A program made the position numbers and the translations under genes. The notes under the pieces are model-generated. The model did no database searches. It saw only the letters and a list, made by a program, of their open reading frames with translations, and had not been told where the DNA came from. A stretch of 64,000 bases of DNA, taken from NCBI GenBank assembly GCA_012842745.1, contig DUSF01000056.1, positions 1 to 64,000 of the forward strand, written 5' to 3'. Positions 16,761 through 26,251 of the stretch are shown here, piece after piece; positions within the stretch are counted from its first letter, which is position 1; each line of letters starts with the position of its first letter. The DNA is from Bacillus sp. (in: firmicutes). GTDB lineage: Bacteria; Bacillota; Bacilli; Bacillales; Bacillaceae_J.

Positions 16761-18386
16761 ATGGAAGTACAGGACGTCCACGCGCCCTTAACGAATAAAA
16801 TTGCCTTTCGGTATGTTGAACAGGATGATGAGGTAGCTGCTTTTTTTGACTACCCTGCAATCGAGAAAGATAAGACATATCAAATGCGCATAAAGGAGTT
16901 ATCAAATCGACAATTCCCAAGGGAATCACTTGTTCGTTATTTATTACAATACCATAAGAAATTTAATGCTGATGAAAAAACATTTGAAAATATAAATAAA
17001 CTACTAAATCCTAAAAGCGTTGTTGTCATTGGTGGCCAACAAGCAGGGTTATTAACAGGTCCCTTATATACGATACATAAAATCATCTCCATTTTAAAGT
17101 TTGCACATAAACAAGAAAAGCTCCTGAAAGTGCCGGTATTGCCGGTTTTTTGGGTGGCAGGGGAAGATCATGATTTTGCAGAAATCAATCACGCTTTTGT
17201 TTTACATGAAGGCAGAATAGAGAAACGGCCTATTAAACAAAAAAATTATCATAAGTTGCCAGCTTCCTCCCTTAGCCTTGATAAACAACTTGCTAAAAGC
17301 TGGATTAACGAAATTGTCAGCACGTTTGAGGAGACCGTTCATACAAAAAATCTGTTAGAGCGCTTAAATGAGGATATAAACAACTCTGATACATATGTTG
17401 ATTTTTTTATTAATCTTGTTTTTACATTGTTTAAAGGACATGGACTTATTGTTGTTGATTCAGGGGATCAAGGCTTTCGAAAAATTGGTGCCTCATTTAC
17501 AGAGACGATGATACATCAGAATGGAGAATTAGCGGAAAATGTACTAAAGAAGCAATTGACAGTAAAAGAGTTAGGTTATGGAGAGCCAATCGAAATGAAT
17601 GAAAACAATGCTCATCTCTTTTATTTACAAAACGGTGAGCGCGTTTTATTAGAAAGAGACAACGGGCTTTTTGTTGGGAAGAACAAAGAGTGTCAGTTTG
17701 AAGAAAGTGAACTTTTAGCTATTATCAAGGAAAAACCGGAATTAGTAAGTAATAATGTAGTCACAAGGCCGCTCATGCAAGAGTATGTTTTTCCGACATT
17801 AGCGTTTATTTCAGGGCCTGGTGAAATCGCTTATTGGGCCGTTTTAAAGGAAGCGTTTCATTTGTTTGGATTCAAAGTGCCGCCTGTCATTCCTAGATTA
17901 ATGATGTCGATTATAGATAGAAGGGCGGATAAGTACTTACGGGAGCTAGGTTTGAATATTGAACAAATGATCCAGCATGGCTGTGAAAAAGAGAAGGAGA
18001 GTTGGCTGAAAAAACAACCGCCCTATCCAATTGATCAAGCGGTAGAGGAAGTTTTAGCAGGGGTTATGAAGGCGCATCAGCCATTAAAAGAGCTTGCTAA
18101 AGAAATCGATGCGAACCTTACAGAAATCGCGGAAAAAAATGCGTTGATGATTCAATCGCAAATTCATTTTTTAAAAAAGAAAATGGAAAAGAAGCTTCGT
18201 TTTAAACATAAAGTTGAACTTGATAAATTTGATTATCTCAATTATTCTTTAAAACCGCTAGGAGCTCCGCAAGAAAGAGTATGGAATATTTTTTGTTATC
18301 TTAATTTATATGGCTATCATTTTATCGAAGAATTAATAGCGCTTGATTACGAGTGGAATCATCAACATAAGTTGATTTTCGTATAA
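16761..18386 (+). CDS. bshC: Bacillithiol biosynthesis cysteine-adding enzyme BshC
   Basis: A 541-residue protein of the expected length (B. subtilis YllA/BshC is 539). It has the Rossmann-like core with GGQQAGLLTGPLYTIHKI near residue 93 and WVAGEDHDFAEI around residue 132, both typical of BshC, and a long C-terminal coiled coil (about 420-490). BshC adds cysteine to glucosaminyl-malate in the last step of making bacillithiol, the major low-molecular-weight thiol of bacilli. The AAAGGATG site precedes the ATG. It is placed before mraZ as in related genomes and ends at its own terminator. Confidence 0.96.
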   Translation: MEVQDVHAPLTNKIAFRYVEQDDEVAAFFDYPAIEKDKTYQMRIKELSNRQFPRESLVRYLLQYHKKFNADEKTFENINKLLNPKSVVVIGGQQAGLLTGPLYTIHKIISILKFAHKQEKLLKVPVLPVFWVAGEDHDFAEINHAFVLHEGRIEKRPIKQKNYHKLPASSLSLDKQLAKSWINEIVSTFEETVHTKNLLERLNEDINNSDTYVDFFINLVFTLFKGHGLIVVDSGDQGFRKIGASFTETMIHQNGELAENVLKKQLTVKELGYGEPIEMNENNAHLFYLQNGERVLLERDNGLFVGKNKECQFEESELLAIIKEKPELVSNNVVTRPLMQEYVFPTLAFISGPGEIAYWAVLKEAFHLFGFKVPPVIPRLMMSIIDRRADKYLRELGLNIEQMIQHGCEKEKESWLKKQPPYPIDQAVEEVLAGVMKAHQPLKELAKEIDANLTEIAEKNALMIQSQIHFLKKKMEKKLRFKHKVELDKFDYLNYSLKPLGAPQERVWNIFCYLNLYGYHFIEELIALDYEWNHQHKLIFV

Positions 18387-18438
18387 GTTATCCAAAAGCT
18401 AACGTGTAGAAACAAAACAAAAATTAAATTGTCGAGCG

Positions 18439-18476
18439 AAAACCTGCAGGTTGATGCAGGTTTTTTATTTTTTTTA
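18439..18476 (+). terminator. Rho-independent terminator after bshC
   Basis: AACCTGCA (18441-18448) pairs with TGCAGGTT (18455-18462) around a 6-base loop, followed by a long T run. It insulates bshC from the dcw cluster. Confidence 0.88.
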
Positions 18477-18489
18477 TGAATAGTTCTTT

Positions 18490-18540
18490 AGTAAGTGGTA
18501 GAAAGTGGTGACTTATGGTATGATAGTGTCAGAAAGTGGG
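18490..18540 (+). promoter_or_regulatory. mraZ promoter with MraZ-type repeat operator
   Basis: An extended -10, TGG-TATGAT (18516-18524), has a poor -35. In its place are two direct repeats TAAGTGG (18492-18498) and AAAGTGG (18502-18508), spaced exactly 10 bases apart, and a third AAAGTGG at 18533-18539. MraZ of other bacteria binds tandem AAAGTG-type boxes at this position and represses its own operon, so this is a likely autoregulatory operator. Confidence 0.75.
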
Positions 18541-18549
18541 GCGTGAGTC

Positions 18550-18981
18550 ATGTTTATGGGGGAATACCATCATACCATTGATCCAAAAGGCCGTATGATT
18601 ATCCCGGCCAAATTTCGAGAGCTTTTAGGTGATAGCTTTGTGCTTACAAGAGGTCTTGATCAATGTTTGTTTGGTTATACCCATGACGAATGGAAAACGC
18701 TAGAAGATAAATTAAAAAACCTTCCTTTTACAAAGAAGGATGCTCGCGCTTTTACACGTTTCTTTTTTTCAGGTGCATGTGAATGTGAAGTGGACAAGCA
18801 AGGAAGAGTCAATATTGCTGCGCCGCTTAGGGACTATGCTAATCTTGATAAAGACTGCGTCATCATTGGCGTTTCAAATCGCTTTGAGATTTGGAGCAAG
18901 GCTAATTGGGAAAGCTATTTTGGCATGGCAGAAGAATCATTTGCGGAGATTGCTGAAAGCATGATTGATTTTGATATGTAG
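18550..18981 (+). CDS. mraZ: Transcriptional regulator MraZ
   Basis: A 143-residue protein of normal length with two SpoVT-AbrB-like halves: [22 protein letters not shown] at residues 3-24 and [19 protein letters not shown] around residue 80, each with the D-x-K/Q-GR signature. MraZ forms ring-shaped oligomers, binds tandem repeats before its own gene and controls the dcw operon. The probable boxes are immediately upstream. It is followed by rsmH after 48 bases, and this pair begins the dcw cluster in nearly all bacteria. Confidence 0.97.
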   Translation: MFMGEYHHTIDPKGRMIIPAKFRELLGDSFVLTRGLDQCLFGYTHDEWKTLEDKLKNLPFTKKDARAFTRFFFSGACECEVDKQGRVNIAAPLRDYANLDKDCVIIGVSNRFEIWSKANWESYFGMAEESFAEIAESMIDFDM

Positions 18982-19029
18982 AGGCAAACTAAATGAAATA
19001 TATCTATATATTTTGAAGTAGGTGTCAAC

Positions 19030-19962
19030 ATGTTTGAACATATTACAGTTTTAAGAGATGAAGCGGTTGATGGCTTAAATATTAAGCCAGATGGAATATA
19101 TGTTGATTGCACCCTAGGTGGTGCTGGACATAGTGAATTAATTTTATCGAAATTATCAAAAACAGGGCGACTGTATGCCTTTGATCAAGATGAAATGGCC
19201 TTACACTATGCGAAAGAAAAACTAGGGCAGTATAAGGATCAAGTTGTTCTTATTAAAAGCAATTTTCGCTATATGAAAGAAGAGTTAGAAGCCCGTGATG
19301 TCTATGAGATAGATGGTGTTTTATTTGATTTAGGTGTATCTTCACCGCAATTAGATATCGCAGAAAGAGGCTTTAGTTACCACCAAGATGCACCACTTGA
19401 TATGAGAATGGATCAATCAGCGCCCATTTCCGCTTATGATGTTGTTAACAACTGGGATTACAGTGAGCTTGTTAAAATCTTTTTCCAATACGGTGAAGAG
19501 AAATTTTCTAAACAAATTGCAAGGAAAATTGAAAGCCATCGCAAAGAAAAGCCGATTGAGACTACAGGGGAATTAGTTGAGCTTATAAAAGAAGGAATTC
19601 CAGCAGCGGCTAGAAGAACAGGAGGGCATCCTGCAAAACGCATTTTTCAAGCGATTCGTATCGCCGTTAACGATGAGCTTAAAGTTTTCGAAAAAGCGAT
19701 TGAGGATGCGATTACAATGACAAAGCCGGGCGGTAGAATTGCTGTTATTACTTTTCATTCATTAGAGGATCGGATATGCAAAACAACATTTAATAAATGG
19801 AGTAAAGGGCCAGATTTGCCACCAGGACTTCCTATCATTCCAGACGAATATAAACCGAAGCTAAAGCTTGTTACGAGGAAGCCTATTTTACCTTCTGAAG
19901 AAGAAATGGAACAAAATAAACGGGCGCGGTCTGCAAAATTAAGAGTGGCCGAAAAACAATAA
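19030..19962 (+). CDS. rsmH: 16S rRNA (cytosine-1402-N4)-methyltransferase RsmH
   Basis: A 310-residue methyltransferase (also MraW). [15 protein letters not shown] is the family start; [15 protein letters not shown] is the SAM-binding loop, [12 protein letters not shown] the conserved core, and [10 protein letters not shown] follows near residue 235. It N4-methylates C1402 in the ribosomal P site. The ATG has AGGTGTC upstream. It lies between mraZ and ftsL in the standard order, about 20 bases from the next gene. Confidence 0.97.
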   Translation: MFEHITVLRDEAVDGLNIKPDGIYVDCTLGGAGHSELILSKLSKTGRLYAFDQDEMALHYAKEKLGQYKDQVVLIKSNFRYMKEELEARDVYEIDGVLFDLGVSSPQLDIAERGFSYHQDAPLDMRMDQSAPISAYDVVNNWDYSELVKIFFQYGEEKFSKQIARKIESHRKEKPIETTGELVELIKEGIPAAARRTGGHPAKRIFQAIRIAVNDELKVFEKAIEDAITMTKPGGRIAVITFHSLEDRICKTTFNKWSKGPDLPPGLPIIPDEYKPKLKLVTRKPILPSEEEMEQNKRARSAKLRVAEKQ

Positions 19963-19983
19963 TGCGATGTGGGAGTGGTTTTT

Positions 19984-20343
19984 TTGAATAATCTTGCTTA
20001 TCAAGTTCAACCAAAAAGACACGAGCAACAACGACCAAACGTAAAGCCAAAAGTTAAAGTAAAAAAGAAAAGTCGTATTACCACTGGAGAAAAAATACTA
20101 GTTACGCTATTCTTCATTTTAGGTACAATAGGCTGTATAATGATTATATCGAAGCAAGCAGCCATTTATGAGCTAAATAATGATATTCAAGCATTAGGGA
20201 CAAATATTACAAATCAACAAAGGATTAATAGTGGTTTAGAAGAGGAAATAACGGAGTTATCGAGACCACAACGCATTTTAAAAATTGCGGGTGAACAAGG
20301 ATTAACGATTATTGATAATAATGTTCAGGTCATCGGCAACTAG
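19984..20343 (+). CDS. ftsL: Cell division protein FtsL
   Basis: Starting from the TTG at 19984 (GGGAG 8 bases upstream) the product is 119 residues, beginning NNLAYQVQPK, as in other bacilli; an in-frame GTG at 19969 would add five residues across the ribosome site and is rejected. It is a bitopic protein: a basic cytosolic tail to about residue 35, a transmembrane segment at about 36-58, and an extracytoplasmic heptad region ending SRPQRILKIAGEQGL. FtsL pairs with DivIC and DivIB at the septum and is a rate-limiting unstable divisome part in B. subtilis. Confidence 0.92.
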   Translation: MNNLAYQVQPKRHEQQRPNVKPKVKVKKKSRITTGEKILVTLFFILGTIGCIMIISKQAAIYELNNDIQALGTNITNQQRINSGLEEEITELSRPQRILKIAGEQGLTIIDNNVQVIGN

Positions 20344-20365
20344 TTTCATTTAGCGTGGTGAGAAT

Positions 20366-22624
20366 ATGGATAAAGGAAAAACTGTACATATTAAGATAGG
20401 AGCGAGGATATTGTCATTGCTATTTGTCCTCCTCTTTTTTATTTTGACGGGGCGGTTTGTTTACTTGCAAACCGTCAAAGAAGTCGATGGACATAATCTT
20501 TCGGTGTTAGCGGAAAAAAAATGGGGAAAAGAACGAACGATTGAAGCATCTCGAGGACAAATTCTTGACCGAAACGGAGAAGTAATTGCAAAAGATGTTC
20601 CTACATATACATTGTATGCTGTTATTAGTGACAAATATTCCAAAAATGCTGTTGAACCTCAACATGTTATTGATAAACATGAAACGGCAGAAAAATTAGC
20701 GCCATTATTAAATATGCAAGCTTCTGAGATTGAAAGAAGATTAAACCCTGCTAAACCGAATACCGTTCAAGTAGAATTAGGGCCAAAAGGTAAAAATATC
20801 GATCATCAATTAATGGAGAAAATTAAAGAACTGAATCTTCCCGGCATTTTCTTTAGCCGCGAGAAAAAGCGCTTATATCCGAATGGCATCTTTGCGTCCC
20901 ATGTTATCGGCTTTGCGCAAGCGGATGATGATGGGAAAATAGTTGGGATGATGGGTGTTGAAAAAACGTTTGACGATATTCTTCACGGGAAGGATGGACT
21001 GTTAACGTTCCAAAGTGACCGTCGCGGGTTGAAGCTTCCAGATCCAAAAGAAATGATTCAAGAACCAGAAAATGGAAAGGATATTTATTTAACATTAGAT
21101 CAGAAAATCCAAACTTTCTTGGAAAACGCCTTAACCTATGCAGATAAAGAGTATGAGCCTGAAAATATTATTGGAATTGTTGCGAATGCGAAAACAGGCG
21201 AAATATTAGCGATGGGAACAAGGCCAAGCTTTGATCCAAATACAAGGGAAATTTCCAATTATATGAATGAGGTAATCTCATCGCGCTTTGAGCCAGGCTC
21301 AACGATGAAGGTGTTTACACTAGCCGCGGCGATTGATGCTGGTGCTTTTAATGCGAATGAAACATATATGTCTGGTTCATATCAAATTTCAAAAAAAGAT
21401 AAGGCTATTAGGGACCACAATAAATCTGGTTGGGGAACCATCACTTATCTTGAGGGCGTACAACGATCCTCAAACGTTGCTTTTGCAAAGCTTGTCAATG
21501 AGAAACTTGGTACGGATAAATTTCTTGAATATCTACAAAGATTTCATTTTGATAAAATTACAGGAATTGATTTACCTAATGAAGTGCCCGGAAATATTTT
21601 ATTTAGGTACCCAATCGAAAAAATAACAACCGCCTATGGACAAGGTACAGCAGTTACACCGATTCAGCAAATTCAAGCGGCTACGGCGATTTCAAATGGT
21701 GGTAAAATGATGAAGCCTTATATCATCAAAAAAATAGTCGACCCAAAAACAGGTGAAGTCATTAAACAGCAAGAGCCAACCGTTGTCAACGAGCCGATAA
21801 AAGAAAAAACAGCAAAACAAGTTCTTGATATATTGGAAACCGTTGTTTCATCAGAAGCAGGAACAGGTAAACCATACAGAATTGAGGGCTATAAAATTGC
21901 TGGAAAAACGGGTACAGCGCAAATTCCTGATCCAAAAACAGGTAAATATATGACAGGGAACGGAAATAATATCTTTTCATTTATAGGCTTTGCGCCAAAG
22001 GACGATCCGCAGTTAATCATGTATGTGTCAGTAAAAAGACCAAAATTAGAAGCGACTGAACTTGGCTCTGCACCCGCAGCCTATGTTTTTAAAAACGTAA
22101 TGAAAAATAGCTTGCATTACATGAACATTATGCCTTCGGAAAAAAACAATAATAAAAAACCAGTTGCGAAAACTGGGATTGAATTGCCGAATGTAATTGG
22201 CCAAGAGATTACAAAAGCGAATAAGGATCTTTCTGTACTAGGGTTGAAAGTGATTCCATTAGGTAAAAGCGGGAATGTGATAGCGCAGAATCCTATAGCA
22301 AATGATAAAGTATTGCCAAGTGAAAAAGTGTTAGTAAAAACAGAGGGTGAGTTGACTATGCCTGATATATCAGGTTGGGCATTAAGAGATGTGACAAAGT
22401 TGACAGAGCTTCTAAATTTGAAACTAAACGTAATTGGTAAGGGTTATGTAACAAAACAAAATATACAACCTGGCTCAAAAGTAAAACGTGATGATTATTT
22501 AGTGGTAGAATTAAGTCCTCCATTTCAGGAAAATGTGCCAACTATTGAAATAGAGGAGAAGCTCCAAATAAAAAATAAAGAAGATAAAGAAATTTTTGAG
22601 CTGTTAAATAGTGTTAGAGATTAG
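20366..22624 (+). CDS. pbpB: Penicillin-binding protein 2B, septal transpeptidase
   Basis: A 752-residue class B PBP with an N-terminal anchor (about 12-32), the RGQILDRNGEVIAKD dimerisation motif, a transpeptidase domain with Ser312 of STMK, an SSN motif and K514 of KTGT, and two C-terminal PASTA repeats at about 612-735. It crosslinks septal peptidoglycan and is the essential partner of FtsW in B. subtilis. The order ftsL-pbpB-spoVD, where spoVD is the sporulation paralogue, is characteristic of spore formers. The gene starts 23 bases after ftsL. Confidence 0.96.
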   Translation: MDKGKTVHIKIGARILSLLFVLLFFILTGRFVYLQTVKEVDGHNLSVLAEKKWGKERTIEASRGQILDRNGEVIAKDVPTYTLYAVISDKYSKNAVEPQHVIDKHETAEKLAPLLNMQASEIERRLNPAKPNTVQVELGPKGKNIDHQLMEKIKELNLPGIFFSREKKRLYPNGIFASHVIGFAQADDDGKIVGMMGVEKTFDDILHGKDGLLTFQSDRRGLKLPDPKEMIQEPENGKDIYLTLDQKIQTFLENALTYADKEYEPENIIGIVANAKTGEILAMGTRPSFDPNTREISNYMNEVISSRFEPGSTMKVFTLAAAIDAGAFNANETYMSGSYQISKKDKAIRDHNKSGWGTITYLEGVQRSSNVAFAKLVNEKLGTDKFLEYLQRFHFDKITGIDLPNEVPGNILFRYPIEKITTAYGQGTAVTPIQQIQAATAISNGGKMMKPYIIKKIVDPKTGEVIKQQEPTVVNEPIKEKTAKQVLDILETVVSSEAGTGKPYRIEGYKIAGKTGTAQIPDPKTGKYMTGNGNNIFSFIGFAPKDDPQLIMYVSVKRPKLEATELGSAPAAYVFKNVMKNSLHYMNIMPSEKNNNKKPVAKTGIELPNVIGQEITKANKDLSVLGLKVIPLGKSGNVIAQNPIANDKVLPSEKVLVKTEGELTMPDISGWALRDVTKLTELLNLKLNVIGKGYVTKQNIQPGSKVKRDDYLVVELSPPFQENVPTIEIEEKLQIKNKEDKEIFELLNSVRD

Positions 22625-22685
22625 GTCTAATCGGTTCCGTACAAGCATATGATGAAACAAGCTACAATCAAGGAGGTAAGACGAC

Positions 22686-24602
22686 TTGAGGGTTTCAAAT
22701 GTTACAGTACGGAAACGATTAGTGACTGTTTTATTAATAGGATTATTGCTTTTTATCGTAATAGATGTGAGATTAGGATATGTCCAATTAATTATGGGCA
22801 ATTGGCTTAGTGAAAAAGCGATGGATTCTTGGGGGAAAAATATTCCTTTCGAAGCGGAAAGGGGGGAAATTCTTGATCGCAATGGAATTCCATTAGCAAC
22901 GAATGTGAGTGCACCGACTGTTTATGTTATACCAAGACAAATTGAAAATCCTGCGGATGCAGCCAAAAAACTAGCGGCTGTTTTAAATATGTCCGAAGAA
23001 AAAGCTTATCGTTATATTATGAAAAATTCATTGAATGAACGGATTCCGGAAGGAAGGAAAATTTCGAATGAAAAAGCCAATGAGATTCGCGCTCTGAATT
23101 TGAAAGGTGTTTATATCGCCGAAGACTCAAAAAGACACTACCCGTTTGGGAGCTATTTATCGCATGTTTTAGGGTTTACCGGTATTGACAATCAAGGATT
23201 AATGGGCTTAGAGCTTTTTTATGATGAAAAGCTACGTGGACAAAAAGGGCATGTGTCTTATATTTCTGATGCGAAGGGGAAGAAAATGCCAAATTCCACA
23301 GATACTTATACTCCCCCAATTGATGGTCTAAATATGAAGTTAACGATTGATTCACGGGTGCAAACGATTATTGAGCGCGAATTGGACATCGCTGAGGCTA
23401 CGTACAATCCTGATGGTGCGATAGCAATTGCGATGGACCCTAATACGGGAGAAATTTTGGGGATGTCTTCAAGACCAGATTTTGATCCTGAGAAATACCA
23501 AAGCGTCCCTCAGGAGGTATATAATCGCAATCTCCCCGTATGGAGTACATATGAGCCTGGTTCTACTTTTAAAATCATTACATTAGCAGCTGCCTTAGAA
23601 GAGAAATTAGTCAATCTTGATCATGATCATTTTAATGATCCAGGGGCTATTAAAGTGGAAGGAGCAACTTTACGATGCTGGAAACGTGGTGGCCATGGCT
23701 CCCAGACTTTTTTACAAGTAGTGCAAAACTCTTGTAACCCTGGGTTTGTAACGTTAGGACAAAAATTAGGCAAGGATCGCTTGTTCCAATATATTAAAAA
23801 TTTTGGGTTTGGTCAAAAAACAGGAATCGACCTTCAAGGTGAGGGGACAGGAATTTTATTTAAAATGGACCGGGTTGGTCCTGTAGAGCTTGCGACAACT
23901 GCTTTTGGTCAAGGGGTGTCGGTAACGCCGATTCAACAAGTGGCAGCTGTTGCAGCAGCTGTCAATGGCGGTTTTCTGTACCAACCGTATATCGCGAAAG
24001 AATGGGTTGATCCTGCTACTGGGAAGGTTATTAGCCGCAACACGCCTATTATGAAAAGGAGGGTCATTTCCGAAGAAACCTCGAATGAGGTAAGGCGCTC
24101 TCTCGAAAGTGTTGTTGCCTTAGGAACCGGAAAAGGGGCCTTTGTTGATGGTTATCGTGTTGGCGGAAAGACTGGTACAGCTCAAAAGGTTAAAGACGGC
24201 CGGTATATGGAAAATAATCATATCGTATCATTTATTGGCTTTGCCCCTGCCGATGATCCACAAATTGTTGTTTACACTGCTATCGATAATCCAAAGGGAA
24301 CTCTTCAATTTGGGGGAATCGTTGCAGCGCCAATCGTCGGCAATATAATAGAGGATAGCCTGCGAGCACTGAAAGTGAAGAAAAGAAGTGGCCAAATTGA
24401 GAAAAAATATACATGGCCAGATCCATTGATGGTTGAAGTTCCGAATATTGTCGGCTTAAAAACAAATGAACTACGAAATTATCTTGTCAACCTAAAAATA
24501 GAAAAAAGCGGCGAAGGTCCGATTGTCATAGATCAAACACCAGAGCCTGGTGAAAAAGTTGAATCAGGTGCAACGATTCGCATATTATTAGGTGGAGAGT
24601 AA
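22686..24602 (+). CDS. spoVD: Sporulation-specific penicillin-binding protein SpoVD
   Basis: A 638-residue class B PBP starting at a TTG 8 bases after a perfect AAGGAGGT. It has one N-terminal transmembrane segment (about 12-33), the RGEILDRNGIPLA motif, transpeptidase residues Ser293 (STFK), NSCN and K495 (KTGT), and a single C-terminal PASTA repeat, against two in the PBP2B just upstream. SpoVD is needed for the spore cortex and works with SpoVE; its cysteine near the active site is a target of the redox protein StoA in B. subtilis, and the SCN cysteine is present. A strong terminator separates it from murE. Confidence 0.96.
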   Translation: MRVSNVTVRKRLVTVLLIGLLLFIVIDVRLGYVQLIMGNWLSEKAMDSWGKNIPFEAERGEILDRNGIPLATNVSAPTVYVIPRQIENPADAAKKLAAVLNMSEEKAYRYIMKNSLNERIPEGRKISNEKANEIRALNLKGVYIAEDSKRHYPFGSYLSHVLGFTGIDNQGLMGLELFYDEKLRGQKGHVSYISDAKGKKMPNSTDTYTPPIDGLNMKLTIDSRVQTIIERELDIAEATYNPDGAIAIAMDPNTGEILGMSSRPDFDPEKYQSVPQEVYNRNLPVWSTYEPGSTFKIITLAAALEEKLVNLDHDHFNDPGAIKVEGATLRCWKRGGHGSQTFLQVVQNSCNPGFVTLGQKLGKDRLFQYIKNFGFGQKTGIDLQGEGTGILFKMDRVGPVELATTAFGQGVSVTPIQQVAAVAAAVNGGFLYQPYIAKEWVDPATGKVISRNTPIMKRRVISEETSNEVRRSLESVVALGTGKGAFVDGYRVGGKTGTAQKVKDGRYMENNHIVSFIGFAPADDPQIVVYTAIDNPKGTLQFGGIVAAPIVGNIIEDSLRALKVKKRSGQIEKKYTWPDPLMVEVPNIVGLKTNELRNYLVNLKIEKSGEGPIVIDQTPEPGEKVESGATIRILLGGE

Positions 24603-24630
24603 GAAGGTATTAAACCATGGAATCTGCCGT

Positions 24631-24673
24631 AAGCGCCTAGCCAAGGATAAAGCTAGGCGCTTGCACTTTTTTT
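24631..24673 (+). terminator. Strong terminator between spoVD and murE
   Basis: AAGCGCCTAGC pairs with GCTAGGCGCTT (11 bp, GC-rich) around a 10-base loop, followed after GCAC by a run of T. It should stop most transcription from mraZ-spoVD. Confidence 0.9.
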
Positions 24674-24705
24674 CAAAAACAAGATTTTAAAGACAACCTC
24701 TCTTT

Positions 24706-24714
24706 TGATATAAT
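24706..24714 (+). promoter_or_regulatory. Extended -10 promoter of murE
   Basis: TGA-TATAAT (24706-24714) is an extended -10 sequence lying directly after the spoVD terminator and about 58 bases before the murE start. No good -35 is seen, which is common for extended -10 promoters. Confidence 0.6.
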
Positions 24715-24772
24715 GGTTGAAGTGATTTTATACTTCTTGAAATGATTTTTTATAGAAAGGAAATCCTCCAAA

Positions 24773-26251
24773 ATGGATCTTACTACTTTACTTACATGTT
24801 TATCGCATTATAAGAAAATACATAATGGAAATCCATTTATTTCAACCATAGAAATGGACTCAAGACAAGTTCAAAAAGGTAGTTTATTTGTGTGCATTAG
24901 CGGCTATACAGTTGATGGTCATGATTTCATAGAGCAGGCGCTTCGGAATGGTGCAAGTGCGATTTTGGCAGAACGGGAAATAATCACTATCGATCAAACA
25001 ATCCCATATATAATTGTGAATGATACAAAAAGAGCGTTGGCACAATTGGCCGATTATTTTTATAACGAGCCAACAAGAAAGCTTCGATTAATTGGTGTTA
25101 CTGGCACAAATGGGAAGACAACAACAACGCATATTATTGATGAAATCTTCAAAGACAATGGGGAACAAACGGGCTTGATTGGAACAATGTATATAAAAAT
25201 TGGTAACGAAACGATTGATGTAAAAAACACAACACCAGAATCATTAGTTTTACAAAAGACATTCGCCGAGATGATTGCCAAAAATGTTTCGACTGCCGTA
25301 ATGGAAGTTTCCTCCCATGCCCTTGACATGGGCCGTGTCCGTGGCTGTGATTTTGATATAGCTGTATTTACTAATTTGACTCAGGATCATTTGGATTATC
25401 ATTAAACAATGGAAGAATATGGCCGTGCAAAAGGACTTTTATTTAGTCAGCTTGGCAATTGTATTGATTACAAAAAGCCGAAGTTTGCGATTTTAAATCA
25501 AGATGACCCCATCTCAGACATGTATAAGAAATTAATAGCTGGTGCCCATATTTTAACTTATGGAATTGATACAAATAGTGATGTAAGAGCAACAAATATT
25601 AAGATGACTGCACAAGGAACAACGTTTACATTAACAACACCAGTTGGAGAAGCCTTTATTTCGATGAAGCTTGTTGGCAAGTTCAGTGTATACAATGTAT
25701 TAGCTGCAGTTAGCTCAGCTCTTGCAGCTAATATTTCACTCCAAATCATTGTAAATACAATTGAAAAAATCGACGGTGTGGCAGGGCGCTTCGAGGTCGT
25801 GAATGAGAATCAAGATTTTTCAGTTATCGTTGATTATTCTCATACACCAGATAGTTTAGAAAATGCTTTAACAACTGTGAAGCAGTTTGCTAATGGAAGA
25901 ATTTTTGTAATTGTCGGCTGCGGCGGTGATCGTGATAAAACAAAGCGGCCAATTATGGCAAAAATAGCTGTTAAATATAGTGACGAGGCTATTTTTACGT
26001 CGGACAATCCGAGAACGGAGGACCCTGTCCAAATATTAAAAGATATGGAAGCTGGCGTCCACGGGGAAAACTACAAAGTTTTCGTTGATCGAAAAGAAGC
26101 AATCTACTATGCTGTTTTGCAAGCGAAAAAAGATGATATCATTTTAATAGCTGGTAAAGGACACGAAACATACCAAATCATCGGAAAACAGGTTCTTGAT
26201 TTTGATGATCGAAAAGTTGCGCGAGATGCGATAAAGGAGAGAGGAAAATGA
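24773..26251 (+). pseudogene. murE: murE interrupted by an in-frame stop codon (UDP-MurNAc-tripeptide synthetase)
   Basis: Both parts read in one frame as a normal MurE of about 492 codons, but codon 211 (25403-25405) is TAA. The first part, 210 residues, ends [10 protein letters not shown]; the second resumes [13 protein letters not shown] and has an ATG at 25409, three bases after the stop. B. subtilis MurE has Lys at the interrupted position, so a single AAA-to-TAA change explains it. All other key residues are intact: the P-loop GTNGKTTTT with Lys115, the carbamoylated lysine at codon 220, and DNPR at 411-414, which selects meso-diaminopimelate. MurE is essential in relatives, so this is either a sequencing error, a suppressed or reinitiated gene making two fragments (24773-25405 and 25409-26251), or a true loss with a second copy elsewhere. 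It overlaps murF by 4 bases. Confidence 0.9.

Noticed and set aside
25409-26251. Second half of murE as an independent new gene
   Set aside because: It aligns throughout with the C-terminal part of MurE in the same frame and has no good ribosome site, so it is treated as part of an interrupted murE.
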